NCBI GenBank assembly: GCA_024426085.1
Contig: CP087974.1
Span: 4,134,001 to 4,198,000, forward strand
Direction of reading: 5' to 3'
Length of the DNA: 64,000 bases
DNA from: Rhizobium sp. RCAM05350
GTDB lineage: Bacteria; Pseudomonadota; Alphaproteobacteria; Rhizobiales; Rhizobiaceae
Within the stretch, counting starts at the first letter, position 1. Each line of letters opens with the position of its first letter. The notes below the pieces were generated by a model that saw only the letters and a program-made list of their open reading frames with translations, searched no databases and was not told the origin of the DNA. The translations under genes were made by a program, and so were the position numbers. Positions 1 to 9,278 of this stretch are shown here, piece by piece.

Positions 1-22
1 TCTGAGAACCGCAGGAAGAAGC

Positions 23-54
23 GGTAGGGCTTGGACCGAGCTATCGGCCCTACC
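23..54 (-). terminator. Inverted repeat at the vapC 3' end
   Basis: GGTAGGGC (23-30) pairs perfectly with GCCCTACC (47-54) around a 16-base loop. The right arm covers the vapC stop codon. There is no T-run after it in the minus direction, so it may be a weak terminator or an mRNA 3' stabiliser. Bases 1-22 hold nothing else that I recognise. Confidence 0.35.
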
Positions 55-439
55 AGGTGATGAAGGTCTGGCTGTAGGCGGCGATCTTGCTGTCACGGGT
101 GACGAGGATCAGCGGCTCGGTGATGGCCTGTGCGATCAGCAGGCGATCAAAGGGGTCGGCATGCGGCGTCATGACTTTCTCAGTCGCTGCCGCATGTTCA
201 GCGGTTATGTCGAGGATACGGCTTCCGGCGTCAGTGAAATGACGAATAGCGTCGTATCCGCTGAACGGTATGGCCTTGTCTCTGCCAACCATAAACTTGA
301 TTGAGATTTCCCAGATGCTGGCCGTTGAAATATAGGTCTGATTGTCTGGATCCCTGAGGATGGCCTTGATTCTGGCAGACAGCATGTCAGGCGACGAGAT
401 CGCCCATATTGCCACATGCGTGTCCAGAAGAAGGTTCAT
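50..439 (-). CDS. VapC-family PIN-domain ribonuclease toxin
   Basis: A 129-residue PIN-domain protein, the usual VapC length. The acidic metal-binding set is visible: D6 in LLLDTH, E44 in SIWEIS, D95/D98 in HADPFDR and D116 in TRDSKI. PIN toxins of this type cleave RNA, often tRNA, using Mg2+. Its ATG overlaps the antitoxin stop by four bases (ATGA), so the pair is translationally coupled, antitoxin first. The reading frame is intact. The RNA target cannot be told from the sequence. Confidence 0.88.
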   Translation of the reverse strand: MNLLLDTHVAIWAISSPDMLSARIKAILRDPDNQTYISTASIWEISIKFMVGRDKAIPFSGYDAIRHFTDAGSRILDITAEHAAATEKVMTPHADPFDRLLIAQAITEPLILVTRDSKIAAYSQTFITW

Positions 440-687
440 TCGTCCTTCAGCCCGAAAAGCTTGGCCACCTCTTCATCGAGGGAATTGAAATCTTCCAGCG
501 ACATTGGTGGAAACTGGCCTTCCAGAAGACCCAATCGCATTCCCTTTTTCGCCTTGTGCCAGTGGCACCAGCCTTGCCGCCGGTTTGCCGTCGTGCTGAT
601 GATGATCTCGTCTTCCGCGCCGCTTTCAACGGCACTGACAAGTTGAGAAAGCCGCGTCTTGGCTTCCAGCATGTTGACGGTCGTCAT
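436..687 (-). CDS. Phd/YefM-type antitoxin partner of the PIN toxin (internal compensating indels)
   Basis: An 83-residue protein that starts MTTVNMLEAKTRLSQLV, the DNA-binding N-terminus typical of Phd/YefM antitoxins. GGGGA lies six bases before the ATG. Residues about 31-45 (TTANRRQGWCHWHKA) do not look like the family, but the next reading frame encodes DGKPAARLVPLAQGEKG there, which does. One base is therefore missing near 592 and one extra near 553, and the frame is restored for the toxin-binding C-terminus. This is probably sequence error rather than biology. The gene precedes and overlaps vapC. Confidence 0.8.
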   Translation of the reverse strand: MTTVNMLEAKTRLSQLVSAVESGAEDEIIISTTANRRQGWCHWHKAKKGMRLGLLEGQFPPMSLEDFNSLDEEVAKLFGLKDE

Positions 688-715
688 CGCAAATCCCCTT
701 GGCTAAGGTTGACCA

Positions 716-744
716 AGGTTAGGACGTATTTCATGAAATTGCAA
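716..744 (-). promoter_or_regulatory. Probable autoregulated promoter of the toxin-antitoxin pair
   Basis: On the minus strand TTGCAA (739-744) and TAACCT (716-721) are separated by exactly 17 bases. The spacer contains the perfect 12-base palindrome ATTTCATGAAAT (728-739). A second inverted repeat, CCTTGG-N10-CCAAGG (697-718), overlaps the -10. Toxin-antitoxin operons are normally repressed by the antitoxin at such palindromes. The assignment is inference. Confidence 0.4.
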
Positions 745-752
745 TATTTGTA

Positions 753-1673
753 TTAGGCCGTCGCTGGCAGCTTATCTTTGGGGACAAGCGCGCCGTGATG
801 CTGGATCACCGCCGCTGCCGCGGCCGCGGCAAACTGTGCCGCTGCGGTGGCGTCGCCATCGATAGCGTAGCGGGCAAGGAAGGCGCCGTTGAAGCTGTCG
901 CCGGCGCTCGTCGTGTCGATGATCTTTTCGACCTTGGCCGAGGGCACGAACTGGAGCGGCGCGTCGCCGAAGCTGAGCGTCACGCCCTTTGGCCCATCCT
1001 TGACGACGATGTTTTCAACGCCCAGACCGCGATAGCGTGCGATGGTTGCCGCAATATTGGCATCACCGAAATGCGCGGCTTCATCGTCGAAACTCGGCAT
1101 GACGAGGCTGGATGCGCGGGCACCGGCCGAGATCGTTTCCAGCATATACTGCTTGTCGTCCCAGAGACGCGGCCGGATATTGGGGTCGAAGACAACGTGT
1201 TTGCCCGTGGCTTTGGCGCGGCGCAATTCAGAGAGCAGCGTTTCGACGGCTGACGGTACAAGAATGGCAAGCGTGATGCCGGAAAAGACGATGATATCCG
1301 AGGCTTCGATGGCGGTGCGCAGATGGGCAGCATCGTCGGCCAAAGTCTTGGCGGCCGAGACCGAGCGCCAGTAGGAAAAGCTGCGTTCGCCATCCTTCAA
1401 GTGGATCATGTAGAGCCCGGGTGAACGGCCCTCGACGCGGCGGATGGAACCGGTGCCGACACCGGTCTTTTCGATGAAGGCCAGCATCTCATCGGAAACC
1501 GTATCGGTGCCGACGGCGGTCAGGTAATCGACGGACCAGTCGTTGGGCAAGAAAATCCGGGCATAGTAGGCGGTGTTGAACGTGTCGCCGGCATAGCCCT
1601 TGCGCAGCAGATCACCCTCGGCCTGCATCAGTTCCACCATGCATTCGCCGATCGAAAGCATCCTGCCCGCCAT
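753..1673 (-). CDS. kdgK: 2-keto-3-deoxygluconate kinase (PfkB family)
   Basis: Phosphorylates 2-keto-3-deoxygluconate to KDPG, feeding the Entner-Doudoroff pathway from uronates or pectin. The 306-residue product has the PfkB fold: an N-terminal sugar-binding part (SIGECMVELM, GYAGDTFNTAYY) and the C-terminal signature DTTSAGDSFNGAFLARY with the catalytic Asp of AGDS. The ATG at 1673 is chosen over an upstream in-frame start because GGGGAG lies six bases before it. The frame is intact. It is divergent from aglA, with about 250 bases between them. Specificity within PfkB is from overall resemblance to KdgK. Confidence 0.82.
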   Translation of the reverse strand: MAGRMLSIGECMVELMQAEGDLLRKGYAGDTFNTAYYARIFLPNDWSVDYLTAVGTDTVSDEMLAFIEKTGVGTGSIRRVEGRSPGLYMIHLKDGERSFSYWRSVSAAKTLADDAAHLRTAIEASDIIVFSGITLAILVPSAVETLLSELRRAKATGKHVVFDPNIRPRLWDDKQYMLETISAGARASSLVMPSFDDEAAHFGDANIAATIARYRGLGVENIVVKDGPKGVTLSFGDAPLQFVPSAKVEKIIDTTSAGDSFNGAFLARYAIDGDATAAAQFAAAAAAAVIQHHGALVPKDKLPATA

Positions 1674-1921
1674 GAAATTCTCCCCGCTTCTCACGTCTTT
1701 GCGAAAGCGGAGATACGGCTTACCGGCGCCGAAGGCAAGCGGATGCCGTCATCGCTGTGGTTCATAGGGAGTCCTGGTCAAGCTGACCTGCAGCCATGCC
1801 TTGAATCATCATTTTCGCGTCAGTGCCGGTCAATCGCCGCAAACGGCCGGGAAGGCCGTTTACTCGCTCCTGCAGCAACGATACATCTTTCAGCATATCC
1901 TTGTGATCGTGGAGCTTTTTG

Positions 1922-3565
1922 ATGGCATCTCCCTTGAAGTCCAATCCCGATTGGTGGCGCGGCGCGGTGATCTATCAGGTCTATCCACGCTCTTTCCAGG
2001 ATACGACGGGGGATGGTCTGGGCGATCTCAAGGGCGTGACCCAACGGCTGCCGCATATTGCCAGCCTCGGCGTCGACGCCATCTGGCTGTCGCCGTTCTT
2101 CACCTCGCCGATGGCCGACATGGGCTATGATGTTTCGGACTATTGCGATGTCGATCCGATGTTCGGCACGCTCGCCGATTTCGACGCCCTGCTGAAGGCA
2201 GCGCACCAGCTCGGCATCCGGGTCATCATCGATCAGGTGATCTCCCACACGTCCGACCAGCACCCCTGGTTCAAGGAAAGCCGCTCGGAGCGCACCAATG
2301 CCAAGGCCGACTGGTATGTCTGGGCCGACCCGAAGCCGGACGGCACCGCGCCCAACAACTGGCTGTCGATTTTCGGCGGGCCGGCCTGGGAATGGGACGG
2401 CGTGCGCAAGCAATATTACATGCACAATTTTTTGAGTTCCCAGCCGGATCTCAATTTCCACAATCCGGATGTGCAGGAAGCGCTGCTGGAAACGGTGCGT
2501 TTCTGGCTGAAGCGCGGCGTCGATGGCTTCCGGCTCGATACGGTGAACTTCTACTTCCACGACAAGGAACTGCGCGATAATCCGCCGCTGGTCTATGATC
2601 CCGATGCGATCGGTCTGGATGCGCCTGACGTCAATCCCTACGGGATGCAGAATCATCTCTATGACAAGACACAGCCGGAAAATATCGGTTTCCTGCAGCG
2701 GTTCCGCGCACTGCTCGACGAGTTCGGCGATCGTGCTTCCGTGGGCGAGGTCGGCGATGGTGCGCGGTCGCTGAAGACCGTAGCCGCCTATACCGGCGGC
2801 GGCGACAAGCTACAGATGTGCTACACGTTCGACCTTCTGGGGCCGGATTTCACCGCCACCCATATCCGCCGCTGCGTCCAGGCGTTTCAGGATGCCGTCA
2901 CCGATGGCTGGGTGTGCTGGGCCTTCTCCAATCATGACGTCACGCGCCATATCAGCCGGTTTACCCAGACGGCCGATGAAGGCGAACGGGTCGCCAAGCT
3001 TGCGATCTCGGTGCTTGCGGCGCTGCGTGGCTCGATCTGCCTGTATCAGGGCGAGGAACTGGCCCTGCCGGAGGCGGAGCTGCAGCTTGAAGATCTGCGC
3101 GATCCCTACGGCATTCGCTTCTGGCCGGCCTTCAAGGGTCGTGACGGATGCCGCACGCCAATGGTCTGGGAAAAGAATGCCGATCATGCCGGGTTCTCCA
3201 GCGCCAAGCCATGGCTGCCGGTGCCGGTCGAACACCGGCCGCTAGCGGCCGATCAGCAGGAGGCAGCGGGTTCGGTTCTCGATCACTACCGCCAGACGCT
3301 GGCCTTCAGAAAGGCCCATGCGCCGCTGCTCGACGGCGCGATGGCCTTCCTTGAAAGCAACCAGGACATTCTGGCATTCACGCGGGAAAAGGACGGCGAG
3401 AAGCTGCTGTTCATCTTCAATCTCCATCGCTGCCCGCAGACCGTCAACCTGCCGAAGGGCATGGTGATTTCCGGTGTTGTACCTATGCCGGGGTTTGCGC
3501 CAAAGACCGAAGGCGGCGAGATCGTTCTGGAGGCAATGGATGTATTTTGCGGGCGCTATGCTTGA
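1922..3565 (+). CDS. aglA: Alpha-glucosidase, GH13 (AglA type)
   Basis: An intact 547-residue cytoplasmic GH13 enzyme that hydrolyses alpha-glucosides such as sucrose, maltose or trehalose; rhizobial AglA is the closest family I know. The catalytic set is visible: nucleophile D206 (RLDTVNF), acid/base E276 (VGEVGD) and transition-state D339 (FSNHD). The N-terminus WWRGAVIYQVYPRSFQD and GDGLGDLKG are GH13 hallmarks. The ATG at 1922 has GGAG eight bases upstream; a TTG directly before it is less likely. The usual aglEFG transport genes are not next to it here. Its stop abuts the stop of the convergent lyase gene with no gap. Confidence 0.88.
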   Translation: MASPLKSNPDWWRGAVIYQVYPRSFQDTTGDGLGDLKGVTQRLPHIASLGVDAIWLSPFFTSPMADMGYDVSDYCDVDPMFGTLADFDALLKAAHQLGIRVIIDQVISHTSDQHPWFKESRSERTNAKADWYVWADPKPDGTAPNNWLSIFGGPAWEWDGVRKQYYMHNFLSSQPDLNFHNPDVQEALLETVRFWLKRGVDGFRLDTVNFYFHDKELRDNPPLVYDPDAIGLDAPDVNPYGMQNHLYDKTQPENIGFLQRFRALLDEFGDRASVGEVGDGARSLKTVAAYTGGGDKLQMCYTFDLLGPDFTATHIRRCVQAFQDAVTDGWVCWAFSNHDVTRHISRFTQTADEGERVAKLAISVLAALRGSICLYQGEELALPEAELQLEDLRDPYGIRFWPAFKGRDGCRTPMVWEKNADHAGFSSAKPWLPVPVEHRPLAADQQEAAGSVLDHYRQTLAFRKAHAPLLDGAMAFLESNQDILAFTREKDGEKLLFIFNLHRCPQTVNLPKGMVISGVVPMPGFAPKTEGGEIVLEAMDVFCGRYA

Positions 3566-4669
3566 TCAAGATTGCTGGGTGTCTGCATTCACGGGCATGC
3601 CGGGAATCGATCCTATATCCATAGAAAAGCGTGCCGCCAGCGCATAGGCGGCATCTAGCACGCCATCATCACCGTCAATAGTGGCATCGGGATGCGCTTC
3701 CGTTGCGACCAGAAGGATCCGGGCTGGAACGATCGATCCCTGCCTGCTGCCGTAACGCGCCATCGTTTGCCACATGCAGCAATCCCGCCAGTCCGGCACT
3801 TCCGGATGGAGTGGTGCGGATATCCGCTTCGTCGCGCATAATGTCCGCTGCGGCCAGAAGCTCGGCTTCGCTGACGAGGACCGGGATAGGGTTGTACTGT
3901 CGTAAGATATCCAGCGCTGGCGCCGAAGCTTCGCCGCAGGCGAGCATCTCGGCGCATGTATGTAGAGAGCCTTCGATGCGCACGACGCGTCCCGCCGCAA
4001 GGGCTGGTGCCACGCATGCAGCCTGCTCCGGTTCGACAATGGCAAGCTTCGCTTCCGGCAGTCCCTGCGCCATGGCTGCGGCGAGACCACCGACGCCTGC
4101 CTGGACAAATTGGTGGGAGATGGTGATCCCGTCCGCCATAAACTGGGCACGGATTTCGCTGGTGATCGTCGCATAACCGGCAATCACGTCTCTGACGATC
4201 GGATCGGCGACATCGGCGCTGGTATCCGGCACGAGAATACCATCGACCCGCGCCGCTTCGACAGCGGCGTCCACCGCATGATCGTATGTCCCGGCGATCC
4301 AGCAGATCGATGCGCCAAGCGCCTCGATGCGGTCTGCTCGCGCTCGGGGAACGCCATGGTGCAGGTAGATCGTCGTGGCGCTCCCGCAATTTTTGCCGCC
4401 GCGGCGACAGCGAGCCCGTGGTTTCCGTCGCTGGCGCAGATCAGGCGCGGCAGATTGCCCCGCGTTTGCAATTGGGCAACGGGCGTTCCGGTGGTGCGGG
4501 TCAAAGCACGGAGCGCCGCCGTCATGCCGCCCAGGATCTTGAAGTTGCCAAAGGGGCGGCCGCTCTCGACTTTGACGAGAACGCGGCCGACACCGGCGTG
4601 TTGGGCGAGGGCCGGGCAATCTAAAAGCGCCGTTGCGGTGGCGGGAACCGGAGGAAGAAAATGTGTCAT
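3566..4669 (-). CDS. PLP-dependent ammonia-lyase-like enzyme (fold type II), frameshifted
   Basis: A fold-type II PLP enzyme of about 365 residues. The first frame holds the Schiff-base lysine motif FGNFKILGG and the ASDGNHGLAV cofactor motif. The second frame continues ATTIYLHHGVPRARADRIEALGA through the GSAGLAG region. A third frame gives the C-terminus RILLVATEAHPDAT. Junctions lie near 4380 and 3730. The motifs resemble diaminopropionate ammonia-lyase more than threonine dehydratase, but the substrate is uncertain. The adjacent Lrp-type gene on the same strand suggests amino-acid-responsive control. Both breaks look like one-base indel errors. Confidence 0.68.
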
Positions 4670-4691
4670 GCGCCGAATATGCCCGACACCA

Positions 4692-4708
4692 GCGCGGTTA
4701 AACCGCGC
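4692..4708. promoter_or_regulatory. 17-base palindrome between the Lrp regulator and lyase genes
   Basis: GCGCGGTTAAACCGCGC is an odd-length perfect palindrome, 8 bp per arm, 23 bases upstream of the lyase ATG. In the minus direction GATAAT lies just upstream of it, so it sits at a plausible transcription start. It is a candidate operator for the neighbouring Lrp-type regulator. Binding is inference. Confidence 0.45.
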
Positions 4709-4740
4709 AATTATCTACAATGGCATAGAAATTCCACGAT

Positions 4741-5224
4741 TTACGAGGCTAGTCGCCGTCCAGAGCTACGGGAATGAGCAGACCTGCGTTTGATGACGCC
4801 GAGGGCGACATTGGTGGTGAAGCGCCGGACATTGGTGTTTTCGGCGATCAGGCGCGACATCAGGGCGTCATAGGCATCGACGTCGGGCGCCGTCACGATC
4901 AGGATGAAATCCGAGCCGCCGGTGATGTAGAAGGCCTGCTGGATCATCGGCTCGTTCGCCAGCCAGCGCCGCAGCTGCGCAAGCAGCTCGGGCCGTTCGC
5001 GCTCGACATCCAGCAGCGACAATGAAGAATGTCGGCCGGCCCACCTGTTTCGGATCGACGACGGCAATATCCCGCTGGATCACCCCGGTCTCCCGCAGCC
5101 TTTTCAGCCGGCGCTGGATGGCGGAGACGGATAGCGACACTTCCGCAGCCAGTTGTTCGGCGGTCTGGGATGCATCTTGCTGCACCAGATTGAGCAGCTG
5201 TCGGTCGAAGCGATCAAGGTTCAT
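4741..5224 (-). CDS. Lrp/AsnC-family transcriptional regulator, frameshifted
   Basis: A one-domain feast/famine regulator of about 160 residues. The N-terminal frame encodes the helix-turn-helix (QTAEQLAAEVSLSVSAIQRRLKRL followed by GVIQRD). After a one-base slip near 5030 a second frame encodes the ligand-binding RAM domain (AFYITGGSDFILIVTAPD, then NVRRFTTNVALGVIKR). It lies upstream of and parallel to the PLP lyase gene, and its likely role is to control that gene in response to the amino acid substrate. Confidence 0.82.
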
Positions 5225-5364
5225 GGACGCATATTACAAGCAACATGCGCGGATAAAAAGCGTTCCTGCATCACTCATCGCGGCCAAGCCGTTCAGCGGT
5301 GCCTTATAAATTGCTCTGGAGATGCCGGTCTTCCGGTCTTTGTTTTTCGCGCCTTGGTGATTTC

Positions 5365-5988
5365 ATGCAAACGATGAAGCTCCTCTACCAGACTCACTCG
5401 CCCTTCGCGCGCAAGACGCTGGTCTTTGCCCATGAGGTCGGGATCGCCGATCAGCTTGTGGTCGAGCATCACGAGACAAGCCCGACAAACGCCAATGCCG
5501 CAGTTTTCAATAGCAATCCACTCGGGAAGGTTCCGGTTCTCCTGCGCGACGGCCTGTCGCCGCTGTTCGACAGCGACGTCATATGCGCCTATTTCGATAC
5601 GCTGCAGGAGGGGCCATCGCTTTTCCCGGTTGATATCGAACGCAGATGGGCGGCGTTGCGCCTGCAGGCGTTGGCGCAGGACATGGCCTATGCCGGCATC
5701 GGCATTCGCTGGGAAACCGCCCGGCGTCCCGAGCATCTGCGTTATCCGGAACTGCAGGCCGGCTTCGAGCGAAAACTCGCGGAAAGCTATCGCTGGCTGG
5801 ACCGGGAAATCCAGGATGACGAGCCCTTGCATATCGGCCATATCGCCATCGCGACGACACTGGATTGGCTTGCCTTCCGATACCTTCCATCCTTCCGTGC
5901 GCACGCCAATCTTACCCGCTGGTTCGATGCGTTCGCGCAACGGCCGTCGATGTTGAAGACACCGCTCTCCGGTGAAACCCAGGATTAG
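5365..5988 (+). CDS. Glutathione S-transferase family protein
   Basis: A 207-residue two-domain GST. The N-terminal thioredoxin-like half begins MKLLYQTHSPFARKTLVFAHE and contains NPLGKVPVLL and LFDSDVICAYFD, the glutathione-binding cis-Pro and acidic loop region. The C-terminal half is helical with the usual N-capping region (HIGHIAIATTLDWLAFRY). The ATG at 5365 is preferred because GGTGA lies about seven bases upstream; an ATG nine bases later is possible. It is divergent from the Lrp gene. The substrate is unknown. Confidence 0.85.
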   Translation: MQTMKLLYQTHSPFARKTLVFAHEVGIADQLVVEHHETSPTNANAAVFNSNPLGKVPVLLRDGLSPLFDSDVICAYFDTLQEGPSLFPVDIERRWAALRLQALAQDMAYAGIGIRWETARRPEHLRYPELQAGFERKLAESYRWLDREIQDDEPLHIGHIAIATTLDWLAFRYLPSFRAHANLTRWFDAFAQRPSMLKTPLSGETQD

Positions 5989-6004
5989 ACAGCCTCCAGG
6001 CCGC

Positions 6005-7699
6005 TCAACCGATCAGCGTAAACTTGTCGACGTCCACCAACCCCATATCCGAAATTTTCAGGTGCGGGATGACGGGCAGGGGCAGGAAGGCCAATTGCAG
6101 GAACGGCTCCTGCAGCGTTGCGCCGAGCGCGAACGCCGCTTGGCGCAGGTGATGCAGGGTATCGCGCACGCTCTCATAGGGTTCAAGGCTCATCAGGCCG
6201 GCGACCGGCAGCGAGATTTCGCCGGTGACCTTGCCGTCTTCGACGACGACGAAGCCGCCCTTGATCTGGCCGAGCCGGTTGGCGGCCAGTGCCATGTCGT
6301 CCTCGTTGACGCCGACGACGCAGATATTGTGGCTGTCATGGCCGACGGTGGAGGCAATGGCACCCTTCTTCAATCCAAAGCCCTGAACGAAGCCATTGGC
6401 ATGGTTGCCGTTGACGCCGTGGCGCTCGATGACGGCGACCTTGATGATGTCGCGACCAAGATCGACACCGGCCTGGTTGCCGGAGGCCGGCAGCTTGTAG
6501 CGGCGATGTTCGGTGATGATCTTGCCGGGCAGCACGCCGATGACGGAGGTTTCCCCCTCGGCATAGGGTACGCCGAAATCGGCGGCATTGATGTGGCCGG
6601 CCTTGACGCTGTCGAGGCCGACCGGCGCCACCGGGCGGCGGGTGGCAAAGAGCGCCGTTGACGAGGCGCCCGCCGGCAAACACCATCTCGGCTTTGCAGT
6701 TTTCCAGGCTGTCGACGACAACCAGGTCGGCGCGCCAGCCCGGCGCGACCAACCCACGGTCGCGAAGCCCGAAGGCGCGGGCAGCCGAGATCGAGGCGGC
6801 GCGGTAGACGGCGAGCGGCTCGACGCCTTGCGCGATCGCTTCGCGGATCATGTAGTCGAGATGGCCTTCTTCGGCGATATCCAGCGGATTGCGGTCGTCG
6901 GTGCAGAGCGCCAGGAACGGCGACAGGCGCTCGGTGAGGATCGGCATCAGGGCATGCAGATCCTTGGAAACGGAGCCTTCGCGCACGAGGATGTGCATGC
7001 CCTTACGGATCTTTTCGAGTGCTTCGGCCGCCGTGGTGCATTCGTGATCAGTGCGGATGCCGGCGGAAAGATAGCCGTTGAGATCAAGGCCGCTCAACAG
7101 CGGCGCATGGCCATCGATATGGCCGCCCTGGAAGGCGTCGAGCTTGGCAAGGCAGACCGGGTCCTTGTGGATGACGCCCGGAAAATTCATGAACTCCATG
7201 AGACCAATGACCTTCTCGTGGTCGCGGAATGGTAGCAGCTTTTCGATCGGCAGGTTGGCGCCGGAGGTTTCCAGATGCGTCGCCGGCACGCAGCTCGAGA
7301 GCTGCACGCGAATGTCCATGATCGTCTCGCGGGCCGAATCGAGGAAGTACTGGATACCCTCGGTGCCGAGCACATTGGCGATCTCGTGCGGATCGCAGAT
7401 CACGGTGGTGACGCCATAGGGCAGGACGCAGCGGTCGAATTCATGCGGGGTGACCAGCGAGGATCGATATGCAGATGCGTGTCGATGAAGCCGGGCACGA
7501 CGATCTTGCCGGTAATGTCGATTTCCGTGTTGCCAGTATAATTGCCGTAGGTGCCGACGATGCGATCGCCGCAGATGGCGATATCCGAGGCGATGAGGTC
7601 GCCGGTGACCAGATCGAAGAAGCGACCGCCCTTGAGCACGATATCGGCGGGAATGCGACCAGTGCCCTGATCGATCAGCTGTTCAAGTCTTTCGCTCAC
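6005..7699 (-). CDS. ade: Adenine deaminase, frameshifted
   Basis: Deaminates adenine to hypoxanthine and ammonia in purine salvage. About 565 residues, the family length. Three frames join into one protein: the N-terminus with DIVLKGGRFFDLVTGD and PGFIDTHLHI; the centre with ICDPHEIANVLG, ALCTDDRNPLDI and RAFGLRDRGLVAPGWRADLVV; and the C-terminus with VGHDSHNICVVGVNEDDMALA. One base is missing near 7464, where HIESSLVTPHEFD-like sequence is scrambled, and a second slip lies near 6655. A GTG at 7699 with GAGG upstream gives the normal N-terminus; an ATG at 7747 would add 16 residues. Confidence 0.85.
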
Positions 7700-7848
7700 G
7701 GGGACTGCCTCTTTGATGCTTGTCTGAAATACGGTTCGCCGGATCATAGAGGTTGATCACCGTCATTGCACACCCGGATGCACCAAATCAGTAATCGTGG
7801 CTGTGGATGGTAGCGGGTCTGTGACCGATCCGGCCGGCCCAAAACGAA

Positions 7849-7870
7849 ATCGGGCGCCGAAGCGCCCGAT
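7849..7870 (-). terminator. Terminator of the amino acid-binding protein gene
   Basis: ATCGGGCGC (7849-7857) and GCGCCCGAT (7862-7870) form a 9-bp perfect stem closed by a four-base loop, 20 bases past the stop of the binding-protein gene. In the minus direction it is followed by TTTCGTTTT. This fits a Rho-independent terminator. Confidence 0.7.
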
Positions 7871-7889
7871 CCGTCATTGGTCAATCTGC

Positions 7890-8996
7890 TTATTCGGCAG
7901 AGACGATCTTGCCGTTTTCCCACTTGTAGAGCGAGAAGCTCTGCGAAGTGAGGTCGCCGGTTTCGCCGTAAGTGACGTCACCGATGGCGGTCTTGATCGG
8001 CTCGCCGGTCTTCAGGGCAGCAGCAACGGCTGCGGCGTCTTCGGCGCTACCGGCCTTCTCGATGCCGGCCTTGATCACTTCAACGGCTGCGTAGGCATTG
8101 AGCGTAAAAGCTTCCGGCGGGATGTTGACGGCCTGGAGGGCTGCGACGGCTGCCTTCGAGCTTTCGTTCTTCAAAGCATCGGCCGCGTTGGTGAAGATCG
8201 CGCCGGCACCTGCGTCTGCGCCGATAGCCCAGAATTCAGTGTTGGACAGGCCGTCGCCGCCGATGATCTGGATCTGAGCGCCGATATCATGCAGCTGGCG
8301 CACCAGAAGGCCGGCTTCCGGGTGGTAGCCGCCGAAATAGAGCACATCGACCTTTTCAGCCTTGAGGCGGGTGGTGAGGGCGCTCAAGTCCTTGTCGCCC
8401 GGTGTCAGGGAATCGTTGAAGACTTCGGTGACACCACCGGCGTTCAGCGTTGCCTTGAAGGAATCAGCGAGACCCTTGCCGTAGGCGCCCTTGTCGTTGA
8501 GGATGCCGATGCGCTTGTCCTTGAACTGTTTCAGGACATAGGCTGCTGCGACTTCCGCCTGCTGGTCGTCGCGGCCGCAGGTGCGCAAGATGGTGGCGAG
8601 GCCACGCTTGGTGAGGTCCGGCGTCGTTGCGGTCGGCGTAACCATCAGGATGCCGTTTTCGGCGAGCACGTCGGATGCCGGCATGGCAACGCCTGACGTG
8701 ACCGGGCCGACGACAAAGCGGATGCCTTCGCCAACGATCTGGTTTGCTGCGGAAACACCCTGCTTGGGTTCGCCGGCGTCGTCAGCCAGCTTCAGAACGA
8801 CCTGTTCGCCGAGAATGCCGCCGTTCTTGTTGATCTGATCTACGGCAACCTGGGCGCCGTTCTTCACCTGGTCGCCATAGGCGGCGACAGGGCCGGTCAG
8901 AGGCGCGATCAGGCCGATGACGATCTCGGCATGGGCCAGCGGCGCAAAGGCCAGCGAGGCGGCGAGTGTGGCGCCCGTCAATGTCTTGAAGTTCAT
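7890..8996 (-). CDS. Branched-chain amino acid ABC transporter, periplasmic binding protein (LivK/BraC type)
   Basis: A 368-residue periplasmic solute-binding protein for leucine/isoleucine/valine-type ligands. Residues 1-23 are a Sec signal peptide ending AHA before EIVIGLIAPLTGPVAAYG, the family start. GPVTSGVAMPASDVLAENG and GGYHPEAGLLVRQLHD mark the type I periplasmic fold. The ATG at 8996 has a strong AAGGAG seven bases upstream, so a longer N-terminal reading is not needed. No liv permease or ATPase genes lie beside it, so it serves a distant transporter. The frame is intact. Confidence 0.92.
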   Translation of the reverse strand: MNFKTLTGATLAASLAFAPLAHAEIVIGLIAPLTGPVAAYGDQVKNGAQVAVDQINKNGGILGEQVVLKLADDAGEPKQGVSAANQIVGEGIRFVVGPVTSGVAMPASDVLAENGILMVTPTATTPDLTKRGLATILRTCGRDDQQAEVAAAYVLKQFKDKRIGILNDKGAYGKGLADSFKATLNAGGVTEVFNDSLTPGDKDLSALTTRLKAEKVDVLYFGGYHPEAGLLVRQLHDIGAQIQIIGGDGLSNTEFWAIGADAGAGAIFTNAADALKNESSKAAVAALQAVNIPPEAFTLNAYAAVEVIKAGIEKAGSAEDAAAVAAALKTGEPIKTAIGDVTYGETGDLTSQSFSLYKWENGKIVSAE

Positions 8997-9138
8997 CTTG
9001 TTTCTCCTTGAGTGGGTTGGTTCCCCGCAGTGCCAGCGCATCGAGTGCCGGGCTGGCGGGTAAAACCTGCCAGTCGTCGCGCAACTCCAAGTCCGGTGGG
9101 CGCCCGTCTTCTTTGAACGGATCGTTCCCATGCTTCTC

Positions 9139-9167
9139 GTCTATGAAGCGTATCACGATTCCTGCAA
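9139..9167 (-). promoter_or_regulatory. Possible sigma-70 promoter of the binding-protein gene
   Basis: On the minus strand TTGCAG (9162-9167) and ATAGAC (9139-9144) are spaced by 17 bases, about 140 bases before the start codon. The match to the -10 consensus is only moderate. Confidence 0.35.
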
Positions 9168-9212
9168 GGCGATTTTTTAGGCAAGGTGCAAAATAAATAT
9201 TCAAATATTACG

Positions 9213-9250
9213 CCAAACGGAGCCGAGACATCGGTCTCGGCCCCGTTTGG
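9213..9250 (-). terminator. Long hairpin downstream of the aminotransferase gene
   Basis: CCAAACGG-AGCCGAGAC pairs with GTCTCGGCC-CCGTTTGG around a four-base loop, a stem of about 17 bp with one mismatch. It lies 29 bases past the aminotransferase stop and is followed by AT-rich DNA in the minus direction. It would separate this gene from the binding-protein gene that follows. Confidence 0.65.
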
Positions 9251-9278
9251 GTGTCGTCCGCGATCGAATCTTGTTCGT

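Noticed and set aside
1762..1944. Minus-strand ORF of 60 codons between kdgK and aglA
   Set aside because: It overlaps the aglA start and ribosome binding site, has no ribosome binding site of its own and no resemblance I know. A 24-codon ORF after it is equally unsupported.
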